A stretch of 64,000 nucleotides of DNA from Amphiura filiformis. Its lineage: Eukaryota > Echinodermata > Ophiuroidea > Amphilepidida > Amphiuridae. Below are positions 1 through 12,500 of the stretch, piece by piece; position 1 is the stretch's first letter, and every line of letters starts with the position of its first letter. The stretch lies in assembly GCF_039555335.1 (NCBI RefSeq), contig NC_092629.1, forward strand, positions 3,987,912 to 4,051,911. The letters run 5' to 3'. The position numbers were made by a program, and so were the translations under genes. Under the pieces are notes generated by a model. It was not told the origin of the DNA and did no database searches. It saw only the letters and a program-made list of their open reading frames with translations.

Positions 1-485
1 TGGGTCTTTTGATTGACTATCAATACTGGGTCAATCCTTATTATATATGAAATTAATGGACTATTGTTAATTGTGATAACATATGAATCTTTGCATGCTG
101 ACCAATACAAATTTACCATGAATTCTGAGTAATTAATTGATAGTTAATTAATAACAAGCTGCATCCATGGTTGATCCAAAGATCAAACAAATTTGCTTGT
201 GGTGCCTAAATATGATGCAAGGCAGCTATTGTGCACTATTCATACACTTCAAAATAATACAGAACTATTTTTGTGGAATTAAAAGATATTATCTTGTTTT
301 GCCAAATAAAACATAGCTAAATCCTAAACCTTTCGTTAGTTCTAACTGGCAACAAAAGTCATATTTTAATATTTGGCTGAGAGAGGTTGTAACCCAGATA
401 GAAAAAAGTACAAATGCTTAATTTTGTAATCAGTTAACTTCTAAAATATTACCAGTTTGTGTTTTCTTTTTCAAATAATGTTTAG
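1..485. other. ANAPC1 intron (partial)
   Basis: AT-rich intron ending in a TTTAG acceptor at 481-485. No coding signal seen. A stretch at about 172-208 resembles 17797-17833 (both read through GATCCAAAGATC), a minor dispersed repeat. Confidence 0.6.
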
Positions 486-577
486 GTCGTCCTCCGGGTC
501 CAGAACTGGAGAATTGTACGGATAGGGAGTCTTATTCTCTAACAGCAGGGTTAGCTCTTGGCATGGTCATGTTAGGG
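486..577 (+). CDS. ANAPC1: ANAPC1 exon E1 (local numbering)
   Basis: 92 nt between TTTAG and GTGAGT. It encodes the GRPPGPELENC block and a PC repeat (SLTAGLALGMVMLG). The first Gly codon is split with the previous exon; the 3' end is phase 0. Confidence 0.95.
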
Positions 578-3500
578 GTGAGTACTTTAACGTTAAAGAA
601 AATATGAAAAAGGGAAGAGTTAAAAAAGCATTTGATTTTTTGGTATTTTATGACACAAGCTCAACATAATTGAGCTAGGTTTGCTACCCATGGCATATCA
701 GTCCAGACATATTGCTAGAGCTAGAGCTGTGTTTTGACATTTTGTTATTGCTTGTTATAAATATTTTACAAACAGATGTTACAAGAAGTTGCCCATATCA
801 ACTTGTTAGCACCTTAAGACAGCAGAGCTGCCTTTGACTTTTTTAATTACATCTTATATTTACCAAAACAATTATATGAAAGTATGATTTACATCTGTAG
901 GAAGAAGATTACAAAATGCATGGCAGTACACCTATAGGTGCACTGATATCAAAATAGGAAAAAAGCTCTTTCTTTCCTGATATTCACAAGAACTGGTTTG
1001 AGTGAAGTCAAAAGAATTCCCATGCAAGAAATAGTTTAGTTTATATGTAGGATTTCAGAAATGATAAGCTAGACCACAGCTCCCAGGGTAAATTGATGAT
1101 GATCATTATTCAATCATCAAAATTCATCTGGTCTGATTGGATCAGATTGTGTTATTTATTTTTGTACATATTTCCTGCACACACAGCGTGGCAGTGATGC
1201 AGTAGGCTTATCTGATCTCAACATGGCTGATCAATTGTACCATTACATGGCTGGAGGACACAAGAAACAACCTGTAAGTACTACAAATCTAGAATCTGCA
1301 TCTAACGTCATTGTTAATCAAACTATCCACAACCATTGATTGGTTAGTAGTGCTTTAAAAGGAAGACTGATTCATCTGGTGTCTTCATGGGAGAAAAGGA
1401 ATGGCAGAAAATGGTGATAAATTATGGAAGTTTTACAAAGCAACAAAAGTATCCCATTACAAAGACCAAACTTTTGAGATGGTTTGTATGGTTAAAGATG
1501 CAAAATTAACCATAAGGCATTCTGTTTTCAGCAACATTCAGAAACTCAATCATCATTTAATTTGGTTGTTAGGTGACGTCAGACAATACACGCACAAACT
1601 AGTCTAATTGTAGTTTGAAACTAGTCTAATTGTAGTTTAATTCTGTCTCCGATTAGAGTCTTGTAAATGGCAGGGCATAAGAGCATAGGGAAGGAGGTGT
1701 AGATCTTGGGGGCTCATAGTAACAGATCATTGCGGATCAAAGGAAGCCTGTGTGTTCATTATACCCCAGGCCTGTAGTGGCTCTCAGGGGCCCTGGGCAC
1801 ATGTATACTAGGCTCCCTTCTGGTATGTACCTGAACCCTTCTCTTGTCTGAATCCTTTAAATTATATGTAAATATTAATGTTCTCTTCCAGGCCGGTGCT
1901 CACAGAGAGATGTTCAAGTCACCTTGTTATCAGATTAAAGAAGGTGATCAAGTCAACATAGACGTTACATCACCAGGAGCTACACTGGCATTGGGTCTCA
2001 TGTTCTTCAAAACTGGCAACAGGTAAGTAATCATCTAAGAATTGTTTTGATTGGTTATAAAGAGGGCTATACCATGTATTGAGCCAATCAGAGATATGGT
2101 AAGAATAGTTAGTAGGGCTGAAGGAGATTTTAATCCCCTTCAGTTTGTAGTTATAGCTGGATTGACACGTTTCTGGTATAGTAAATAATTATCGCTTTAT
2201 GTGTTAAGATTTAGTTTTGTAAGTTGTTTTACATTGTTTATTTGCAGGGCTGTTGCTCAGTGGTTGACAGCACCGGACACACAATTCTTGCTAGACTTTG
2301 TCAAGCCAGACTTTCTACTTTTACGGGTAAGACATTACATGCAATCACTTGCCATAATTGTGCTACAAAGTTGTATTTGCACTATTCAAGTACTTCCCCC
2401 ACCCTCCTAGTGTGGGGAAATGAAGGAGACCACTGTGTGTATTACATGACCACTGTCCTGTTAATAAGGAAACAGATTTTTATTCCGAAGGATCGTTATT
2501 CCAAAGCATGCGCGTATTTTGCGGGGGGGCTTTGGGGGCGCCAGCCCCCCGGGGTCAAAGTAGGGGGCGGCAAAAACAAAGGGGCGGCAAAGCGAATTAA
2601 CAAAGAAAAAGGCGCAAAAAATTGAAAAAGCATAACAATTTTTGAAAGAAGGTTGCCTTTTTTTTTTTTGCTCTTCACTTTTTTCAAACGACCGTGAAAA
2701 AATTGGGTCAACCTTTAAGGGCTGGGGTATGAGCGTTTGGACAGTATTTATTTTGGGACATTAGAGCACATCAGACATATCGAATTGCATTCTGAATACG
2801 AAGAATGTCATTCTGATATCAAATAATTTTGATTTTTTGAAATTTGCAATTTAATACACATTTTATGGCAAATCATTAAAATTGATATTTTTGATATTTA
2901 ACAGTACTTGAAGTAAACTTTATAAATCTGATGATTTATACTTAAAGTGTATGTAGGTGGGATGAAAAGCCGACGATCATTGAAAATTTTGACCTTTCAG
3001 TATTGAAAATATGGATTTTTTTCCCAAAACACCAAAAAAATTAGGTCTTTTTGGGAAAAAATCCATATCTTCAATATGAAAGGTCAAAATTTTCAATTGA
3101 CCGTCGGCTTTTCCTCCCTGCTACATACACTTTAAGAATATGTCATTAGATTTATATAATTTACTTCGAGGACTGTTATATATCAAAATTTGAAAAATAT
3201 CAAATTTTTATAATTTGTCATAAAATTTGTATTATATTGTGATTTTCAAAAATGAAAATTATTTGATATCAAAAAGACATGCTTCGTATTCAGAATGCAA
3301 TTCGATAGGTCTGAGGTGCTCTCATGGCCCACAAAAAAATACTGTCGAAACGCAATAAACGCTAATTTTAGATCCCTTAAGGAAGGGGCGGCAAAATTGT
3401 TTCTTAGTTCAGCCCCCCGGGGTTGGGGCGGCCACGGTACGCCACTGCAAAGGGTCATTATTCATGAGGGTTCATTACTCTGAAGTGTCATTACCCCAAA

Positions 3501-6500
3501 TTTACAAGGTCTCTCATGCCAAAGGGTCAATACATCGAAGGTTACTCCGAAGGGTCATTGGGAGTAATGACCCTTAGGATTAACAAGCCTTAGTGTTAAT
3601 TTGGAGTAATGACTCTTCGGAATAACAAACCTTTATAATAGCGAACTTACGGAATAAAGGTTCTTCAGAATTACAAGGTGTAATCATTGCATATACTATT
3701 GCAAAACCTCCGGTTTGCAAGGTTGGGAAATTGCCATGATAAAATGTTGATAAAGTTGGGCCGATCAGATCACGCCCGATTGCCAGCTATGTTTGGCTGT
3801 CCTGAAAAAATGCCCTGACCTGCTATCTTCAGCCTTACCCTCACCAAGTCTTGGTCTGATTGAAGTTTCGTCTGCATTATCTCCCAGATTTCGGCAGTTC
3901 ATCGAATTTGTTAAAACTTGCGAATAATATAAAATGATGTCCCTTTCAAGCTTTCATGCAAAAAAAACATGTAAATGTTTCTTGTAAATGTGACTAATTC
4001 GTTATGGATTTACTGACATTTATACAGCATAATACTAGTAGTTTACAATGTTTTTATTTATGATAATCATCATGATCATATATATAATATATTGATTTCA
4101 AATGAAAGATGCTGTTTTTCTCATTAACATATTAAAATTAAGAGTTCTAAATTGGTGTATTTCGGAAGATATCATCCCAAAAATGGTCAAATTAGTCTCA
4201 AACGTTGTATACCACAGTCAAGACTAATACAACAGTTTTTTTATGATTTCTTCGAAAATATACCAATTTGGAATGCCTTATTTCAATATTGAAATTTTGA
4301 TAAGGTTAAGTGGGGGACAAGGCTGTCAATCGGGTCTCCCAGCTTTAAATGGAGGAATAAGTTGGAATAAGATTATAATTTATTATTTGTCTGTTTCTTT
4401 TCTGCAGACTATCAGTCGAGGACTAGTGTTATGGGAGGATGTCAGACCTACAAGTGATTGGATACAAAGCAATGTGCCAGAGGTAGGGTCATTGTTGTTA
4501 TATAGGTGACCCCGGAATGACGTGACAAGCCGTTGACCTCCGTTGACAACAAATCCGATTCAGAAGTCAAATTTGTAGTTTTCTGTGGTTTGTCCCTTTT
4601 CAAATCGGCCAAAATACTACCATTTCTATAACTTCTTGACATGGGGCCTCCAGCCAACAACAAAAATAAAGACTCTCCTCTACATGTTCATGTGTTCAGC
4701 TTCACATAAAATGCAATTTTCGCCAAGTATTTAACCTTTATTTTTCCGAAATCGGCCCAGAAATTTGCTCGATTTGAGGTCAAAACAGAATGTAAACAAA
4801 CTGAGTCAGCTCTGCTACAAGTCTTCAACTAGTCGGTCTGCTCCACGATCTATTGTGGGTTGAAAAGCGTAAGTGTAGCATCATGTAAAATAAGTACCCG
4901 GATGGCTGGGTCACCTATAGGGTCCACAACTTAGAAGTTCCCCCCTGAATACTTTTTAAAATAAATCAAAATTTTTTAAAATATTTGACAAAATGCACAT
5001 CTGTAAAAGGTATGGGTAGCCCTATTTGTTTTACACATATGGACCAAATGATGTTACTATAAGCGCATTTGTGATGCAAAGTATATGAGACATAATCCCT
5101 AAAGATGACGGTGAAAATATAAGACCCCTAGCTTGCTGGAAAAAGTCATGCTATGTTCAGGAGCACTTGAATCAATATTTAATTTAAACGCCATTAAATA
5201 CAAATTAAAATATTATCTTTTTTGAAGTTTGCATTTTTTGATTTAGCGCAATTTAGGATGAATGATATTGTTTTGGCTTTGTACTGTCAAAAAATTCTGA
5301 TCAATACAAAGATTGAAAAAAGCGATATGAATTAAATATGTAGACCCTAATATCATAAGAATAGATTAGACTGAATTTTTTTTTAGACTGAATATATATT
5401 AGCCAGGATAAATAAGACGGGAAATGTTGATTCTCTTTTCTTCTTGCTAAACCTTGTTGCCCCGTGTTTGTATGTATCTGTCTATTTCAGATTGTCAAGA
5501 GGTATGCCTTTGTAAGAAGTTCAGCTCAAGATGAATTGGATGGGGAGATAGACTTCTAAGTAACCCTCATAGGTCTTGAGCTTCCCATGTATAATTGGTG
5601 GTTCTCAACCATGTTTGTATGTATCTGTCTATTTCAGATTGTCAAGAGGTATGCCTTTGTAAGAAGTTCAGCTCAGGATGAATTGGATGGGGAGATAGAC
5701 TTCTAAGTAACCCTCATAGGTCTTGAGCTTCCCATGTATAATTGGTGGTTCTCAACCATGTTTGTATGTATATGTCTATTTCAGATTGTCAAGAGGTATG
5801 CCTTTGTAAGAAGTTCAGCTCAAGATGAATTGGATGGGGAGATAGACTTCCAAATAACCCTAATAGGTCTTGAGCTTCCCATGTATAATTGGTGGTTCTC
5901 AACCATGTTTGTATGTATCTGTCTATTTCAGATTGTCAAGAGGTATGCCTTTGTAAGAAGTTCAGCTCAAGATGAATTGGATGGGAGATAGACTTCCAAA
6001 TAACCCTAATAGGTCTTGAGCTTCCCATGTATAATTGGTGGTTCTCAACCATGTTTGTATGTATATGTCCATTTCAGATTGTCAAGAGGTATGCCTTTGT
6101 AAGAAGTTCAGCTCAAGATGAATTGGATGGGGAGATAGACTTCTAAGTAACCCTCATAGGTCTTGAGCTTCCCATGTATAATTGGTGGTTCTCAACCATG
6201 TTTGTATGTATATGTCTATTTCAGATTGTCAAGAGGTATGCCTTTGTAAGAAGTTCAGCTCAGGATGAATTGGATGGGGAGATAGACTTCTAAGTAACCC
6301 TCATAGGTCTTGAGCTTCCCATGTATAATTGGTGGTTCTCAACCATGTTTGTATGTATATGTCTATTTCAGATTGTCAAGAGGTATGCCTTTGTAAGAAG
6401 TTCAGCTCAAGATGAATTGGATGGGGAGATAGACTTCTAAGTAACCCTCATAGGTCTTGAGCTTCCCATGTATAATTGGTGGTTCTCAACCATGTTTGTA

Positions 6501-9500
6501 TGTATATGTCTATTTCAGATTGTCAAGAGGTATGCCTTTGTAAGAAGTTCAGCTCAAGATGAATTGGATGGGGAGATAGACTTCCAACTAACCCTCATAG
6601 GTCTTGAGCTTCCCATGTATAATTGGTGGTTCTCAACCATGTTTGTATGTATATGTCTATTTCAGATTGTCAAGAGGTATGCCTTTGTAAGAAGTTCAGC
6701 TCAGGATGAATTGGATGGGGAGATAGACTTACAAATAACCCTAATAGGTCTTGAGCTTCCCATGTATAATTGGTGGTTCTCAACCATGTTTGTATGTATA
6801 TGTCTATTTCAGATTGTCAAGAGGTATGCCTTTGTAAGAAGTTCAGCTCAAGATGAATTGGATGGGGAGATAGACTTCTAAGTAACCCTCATAGGTCTTG
6901 AGCTTCCCATGTATAATTGGTGGTTCTCAACCATGTTTGTATGTATCTGTCTATTTCAGATTGTCAAGAGGTATGCCTTTGTAAGAAGTTCAGCTCAGGA
7001 TGAATTGGATGGGGAGATAGACTTCTAAGTAACCCTCATAGGTCTTGAGCTTCCCATGTATAATTGGTGGTTCTCAACCATGTTTGTATGTATATGTCTA
7101 TTTCAGATTGTCAAGAGGTATGCCTTTGTAAGAAGTTCAGCTCAAGATGAATTGGATGGGAGATAGACTTCCAAATAACCCTAATAGGTCTTGAGCTTCC
7201 CATGTATAATTGGTGGTTCTCAACCATGTTTGTATGTATCTGTCTATTTCAGATTGTCAAGAGGTATGCCTTTGTAAGAAGTTCAGCTCAAGATGAATTG
7301 GATGGGGAGATAGACTTCCAAATAACCCTAATAGGTCTTGAGCTTCCCATGTATAATTGGTGGTTCTCAACCATGTTTGTATGTATATGTCTATTTCAGA
7401 TTGTCAAGAGGTATGCCTTTGTAAGAAGTTCAGCTCAAGATGAATTGTATGGGGAGATAGACTTCTAAGTAACCCTCATAGGTCTTGAGCTTCCCATGTA
7501 TAATTGGTGGTTCTCAACCATGTTTGTATGTATATGTCTATTTCAGATTGTCAAGAGGTATGCCTTTGTAAGAAGTTCAGCTCAGGATGAATTGGATGGG
7601 GAGATAGACTTCTAAGTAACCCTCATAGGTCTTGAGCTTCCCATGTATAATTGGTGGTTCTCAACCATGTTTGTATGTATATGTCTATTTCAGATTGTCA
7701 AGAGGTATGCCTTTGTAAGAAGTTCAGCTCAAGATGAATTGGATGGGGAGATAGACTTCCAACTAACCCTCATAGGTCTTGAGCTTCCCATGTATAATTG
7801 GTGGTTCTCAACCATGTTTGTATGTATATGTCTATTTCAGATTGTCAAGAGGTATGCCTTTGTAAGAAGTTCAGCTCAAGATGAATTGGATGGGGAGATA
7901 GACTTCTAAGTAACCCTCATAGGTCTTGAGCTTCCCATGTATAATTGGTGGTTCTCAATGTTTGTATGTATCTGTCTATTTCAGATTGTCAAGAGGTATG
8001 CCTTTGTTAGAAGTTCAGCTCAAGATGAATTGGATGGGGAGATAGACTTCCAAGTAACCCTCATAGGTCTTGAGCTTCCCATGTATAATTGGTGGTTCTC
8101 AACCATGTTTGTATGTATTTGTCTATTTCAGATTGTCAAGAGGTATGCCTTTGTTAGAAGTTCAGCTCAAGATGAATTGGATGGGGAGATAGACTTCTAA
8201 GTAACCCTCATAGGTCTTGAGCTTCCCATGTATAATTGGTGGTTCTCAACCATGTTTGTATGTATTTGTCTATTTCAGATTGTCAAGAGGTATGCCTTTG
8301 TTAGAAGTTCAGCTCAAGATGAATTGGATGGGGAGATAGACTTCCAAGTAACCCTCATAGGTCTTGAGCTTTCCATGTATAATTGGTGGTTCTCAACCAT
8401 GTTTGTATGTATCTGTCTATTTCAGATTGTCAAGAGGTATGCCTTTGTAAGAAGTTCAGCTCAGGATGAATTGGATGGGGAGATAGACTTCTAAGTAACC
8501 CTCATAGGTCTCGAGCTTCCCATGTATAATTGGTGGTTCTCAACCATGTTTGTATGTATCTGTCTATTTCAGATTGTCAAGAGGTATGCCTTTGTAAGAA
8601 GTTCAGCTCAAGATGAATTGGATGGGGAGATAGACTTCCAACTAACCCTCATAGGTCTTGAGCTTCCCATGTATAATTGGTGGTTCTCAACCATGTTTGT
8701 ATGTATCTGTCTATTTCAGATTGTCAAGAGGTATGCCTTTGTAAGAAGTTCAGCTCAAGATGAATTGGATGGGGAGATAGACTTCTAAGTAACCCTCATA
8801 GGTCTTGAGCTTCCCATGTATAATTGGTGGTTCTCAACCATGTTTGTATGTATTTGTCTATTTCAGATTGTCAAGAGGTATGCCTTTGTAAGAAGTTCAG
8901 CTCAAGATGAATTGGATGGGGAGATAGACTTCCAACTAACCCTCATAGGTCTTGAGCTTCCCATGTATAATTGGTGGTTCTCAACCATGTTTGTATGTAT
9001 CTGTCTATTTCAGATTGTCAAGAGGTATGCCTTTGTAAGAAGTTCAGCTCAGGATGAATTGGATGGGGAGATAGACTTCCAAGTAACCCTCATAGGTCTT
9101 GAGCTTCCCATGTATAATTGGTGGTTCTCAACCATGTTTGTATGTATCTGTCTATTTCAGATTGTCAAGAGGTATGCCTTTGTTAGAAGTTCAGCTCAAG
9201 ATGAATTGGATGGGGAGATAGACTTCTAAGTAACCCTCATAGGTCTCGAGCTTCCCATGTATAATTGGTGGTTCTCAACCATGTTTGTATGTATATGTCT
9301 ATTTCAGATTGTCAAGAGGTATGCCTTTGTAAGAAGTTCAGCTCAAGATGAATTGGATGGGGAGATAGACTTCTAAGTAACCCTCATAGGTCTTGAGCTT
9401 CCCATGTATAATTGGTGGTTCTCAACCATGTTTGTATGTATTTGTCTATTTCAGATTGTCAAGAGGTATGCCTTTGTTAGAAGTTCAGCTCAAGATGAAT

Positions 9501-12500
9501 TGGATGGGGAGATAGACTTCTAAGTAACCCTCGTAGGTCTTGAGCTTCCCATGTATAATTGGTGGTTCTCAACCATGTTTGTATGTATCTGTCTATTTCA
9601 GATTGTCAAGAGGTATGCCTTTGTAAGAAGTTCAGCTCAAGATGAATTGGATGGGGAGATAGACTTCTAAGTAACCCTCATAGGTCTTGAGCTTCCCATG
9701 TATAATTGGTGGTTCTCAACCATGTTTGTATGTATCTGTCTATTTCAGATTGTCAAGAGGTATGCCTTTGTAAGAAGTTCAGCTCAAGATGAATTGGATG
9801 GGGAGATAGACTTCTAAGTAACCCTCATAGGTCTTGAGCTTTCCATGTATAATTGGTGGTTCTCAACCATGTTTGTATGTATCTGTCTATTTCAGATTGT
9901 CAAGAGGTATGCCTTTGTAAGAAGTTCAGCTCAGGATGAATTGGATGGGGAGATAGACTTCTAAGTAACCCTCATAGGTCTTGAGCTTCCCATGTATAAT
10001 TGGTGGTTCTCAACCATGTTTGTATGTATTTGTCTATTTCAGATTGTCAAGAGGTATGCCTTTGTTAGAAGTTCAGCTCAAGATGAATTGGATGGGGAGA
10101 TAGACTTCCAAGTAACCCTCATAGGTCTTGAGCTTTCCATGTATAATTGGTGGTTCTCAACCATGTTTGTATGTATCTGTCTATTTCAGATTGTCAAGAG
10201 GTATGCCTTTGTAAGAAGTTCAGCTCAGGATGAATTGGATGGGGAGATAGACTTCTAAGTAACCCTCATAGGTCTTGAGCTTCCCATGTATAATTGGTGG
10301 TTCTCAACCATGTTTGTATGTATTTGTCTATTTCAGATTGTCAAGAGGTATGCCTTTGTAAGAAGTTCAGCTCAGGATGAATTGGATGGGGAGATAGACT
10401 TCTAAGTAACCCTCATAGGTCTTGAGCTTCCCATGTATAATTGGTGGTTCTCAACCATGTTTGTATGTATCTGTCTATTTCAGATTGTCAAGAGGTATGC
10501 CTTTGTTAGAAGTTCAGCTCAGGATGAATTGGATGGGGAGATAGACTTCTAAGTAACCCTCATAGGTCTTGAGCTTCCCATGTATGATTGGTGGTTCTCA
10601 ACCATGTTTGTATGTATCTGTCTATTTCAGATTGTGAAGAGGTATGCCTTTGTAAGAAGTTCAGCTCAGGATGAATTGGATGGGGAGATAGACTTCTAAG
10701 TAACCCTCATAGGTCTTGAGCTTCCCATGTATAATTGGTGGTTCTCAACCATGTTTGTATGTATATGTCTATTTCAGATTGTCAAGAGGTATGCCTTTGT
10801 AAGAAGTTCAGCTCAAGATGAATTGGATGGGGAGATAGACTTCTAAGTAACCCTCATAGGTCTTGAGCTTCCCATGTATAATTGGTGGTTCTCAACCATG
10901 TTTGTATGTATCTGTCTATTTCAGATTGTCAAGAGGTATGCCTTTGTTAGAAGTTCAGCTCAAGATGAATTGGATGGGGAGATAGACTTCTAAGTAACCC
11001 TCGTAGGTCTTGAGCTTCACATGTATAATTGGTGGTTCTCAACCATGTTTGTATGTATCTGTTTCTTTCAGATTGTCAAGAGGTATGCCTTTGTAAGAAG
11101 TTCAGCTCAAGATGAATTGGATGGGGAGATAGACTTCCAAATAACCCTCAGGTCTTGAGCTTCACATATATAATTGGTGGTTCTCAACCATGTTTGTATG
11201 TATCTGTTTCTTTCAGATTGTCAAGAGGTATGCCTTTGTAAGAAGTTCAGCTCAAGATGAATTGGATGGGGAGATAGACTTCCAAACAATGAGGTGAGAA
11301 TAAGGGAAAGAGAAAAAAAACCCTTAAGAGCTATAGTGTGCTAGGCATGGGTTACAACAAGACAATTAGCAGTAAGTTCCTTGTCCAGGGGAATTTCAAG
11401 TTAACTCAATTTTTTCCATGAGAGCATACTAAACCACCACCAGAATTTGAACCTGCAACCTCTTGCACCATAATAATAATAATAATAATAATATTAAATG
11501 AAACAGCATTTATCCAGGCTTTGTGGATGGTGGCATCCCTCAAAGCGTGCCATGGGTTGATATGCTGCCAAGCCCCTAAAGGTATTGCAAGTTGACCTTA
11601 ATGCTGAGTATGACAGACAACAGGCCCGGCCTGATCACCTGCTCTTTATGAAAAGTCCAACAACTTTTACATGTCCAGATATGGCTCATCTGGTACACAG
11701 TACCACCATTTTATGCGACTCTCTGAACCACAGCACGCCATGTACCCACTATGGTGTCAAATGCCTTAAGGTCGGATCGTCGGCTATCGTGTCATGCACC
11801 GAATCCCCTCAAAATGTCCTTAATTGTGCCCTATCCTGTAATAAATATCTTCCCCAAATTAGAGATCGGGGCATCATTTAAATCATTCTGAATCAAAAAA
11901 CGAAATGTTAATTTTCACTAACTTAGCCGTCTCATTGATATTGCGCAATCACAATAGTATCGTGTATGCATGAATAGAATAATAACATTGCGTAACGTAG
12001 CTGTAGTTTCATTGAACATTTTTGTCAAATTTTTCTGGGAATTGTTTTTAATGCTATGAGTTGTACAGTAAGAATATATGAAATTATCAGTGCTTTCTAG
12101 TGAGCGACACAATGTACAGCGACTCTTGTCTTGTCATGTCACGCAGCTCAGCTGTGAGCATTCCCTATACTCACACACACACACACTGCTTGTATAAAAT
12201 ATGGAGCTATTTGGCTCCCAATTTCACTAGTTTACGTGCGCACAATTAACTTACCAGTCAATTTGGTAAACATCCAATACCTCAAAGTCATAAATGAAGT
12301 GGAGATATGCATGTTTCTATAACTGAACCATTATTATTTGGTTTTACATGTCTGGTAATTTCATGATTTCGCCAGACCTGTCCCATTGAACGCTGTACAA
12401 ACTACAACTAAAGGAGCCCATGCAGCGCCGGGCATCGCCTAAAATTTTTTTTCCAATTGCGATAACACGCATCATGAGAGTTCACGAAAGAAAGGCGGCA

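Noticed and set aside
5734-10258. Repeated 87-137 codon frames beginning MYNWWFSTMFVCICLF
   Set aside because: They read through intron-like spacer and exon of the 147-bp array. The apparent hydrophobic segment is the translated polypyrimidine tract and branch region.
5491-11150. Dscam-like mutually exclusive exon cluster
   Set aside because: Copies are nearly identical, most have in-frame stops or lack a donor, and no docking/selector pairs were seen, so protein diversity is not a convincing role.
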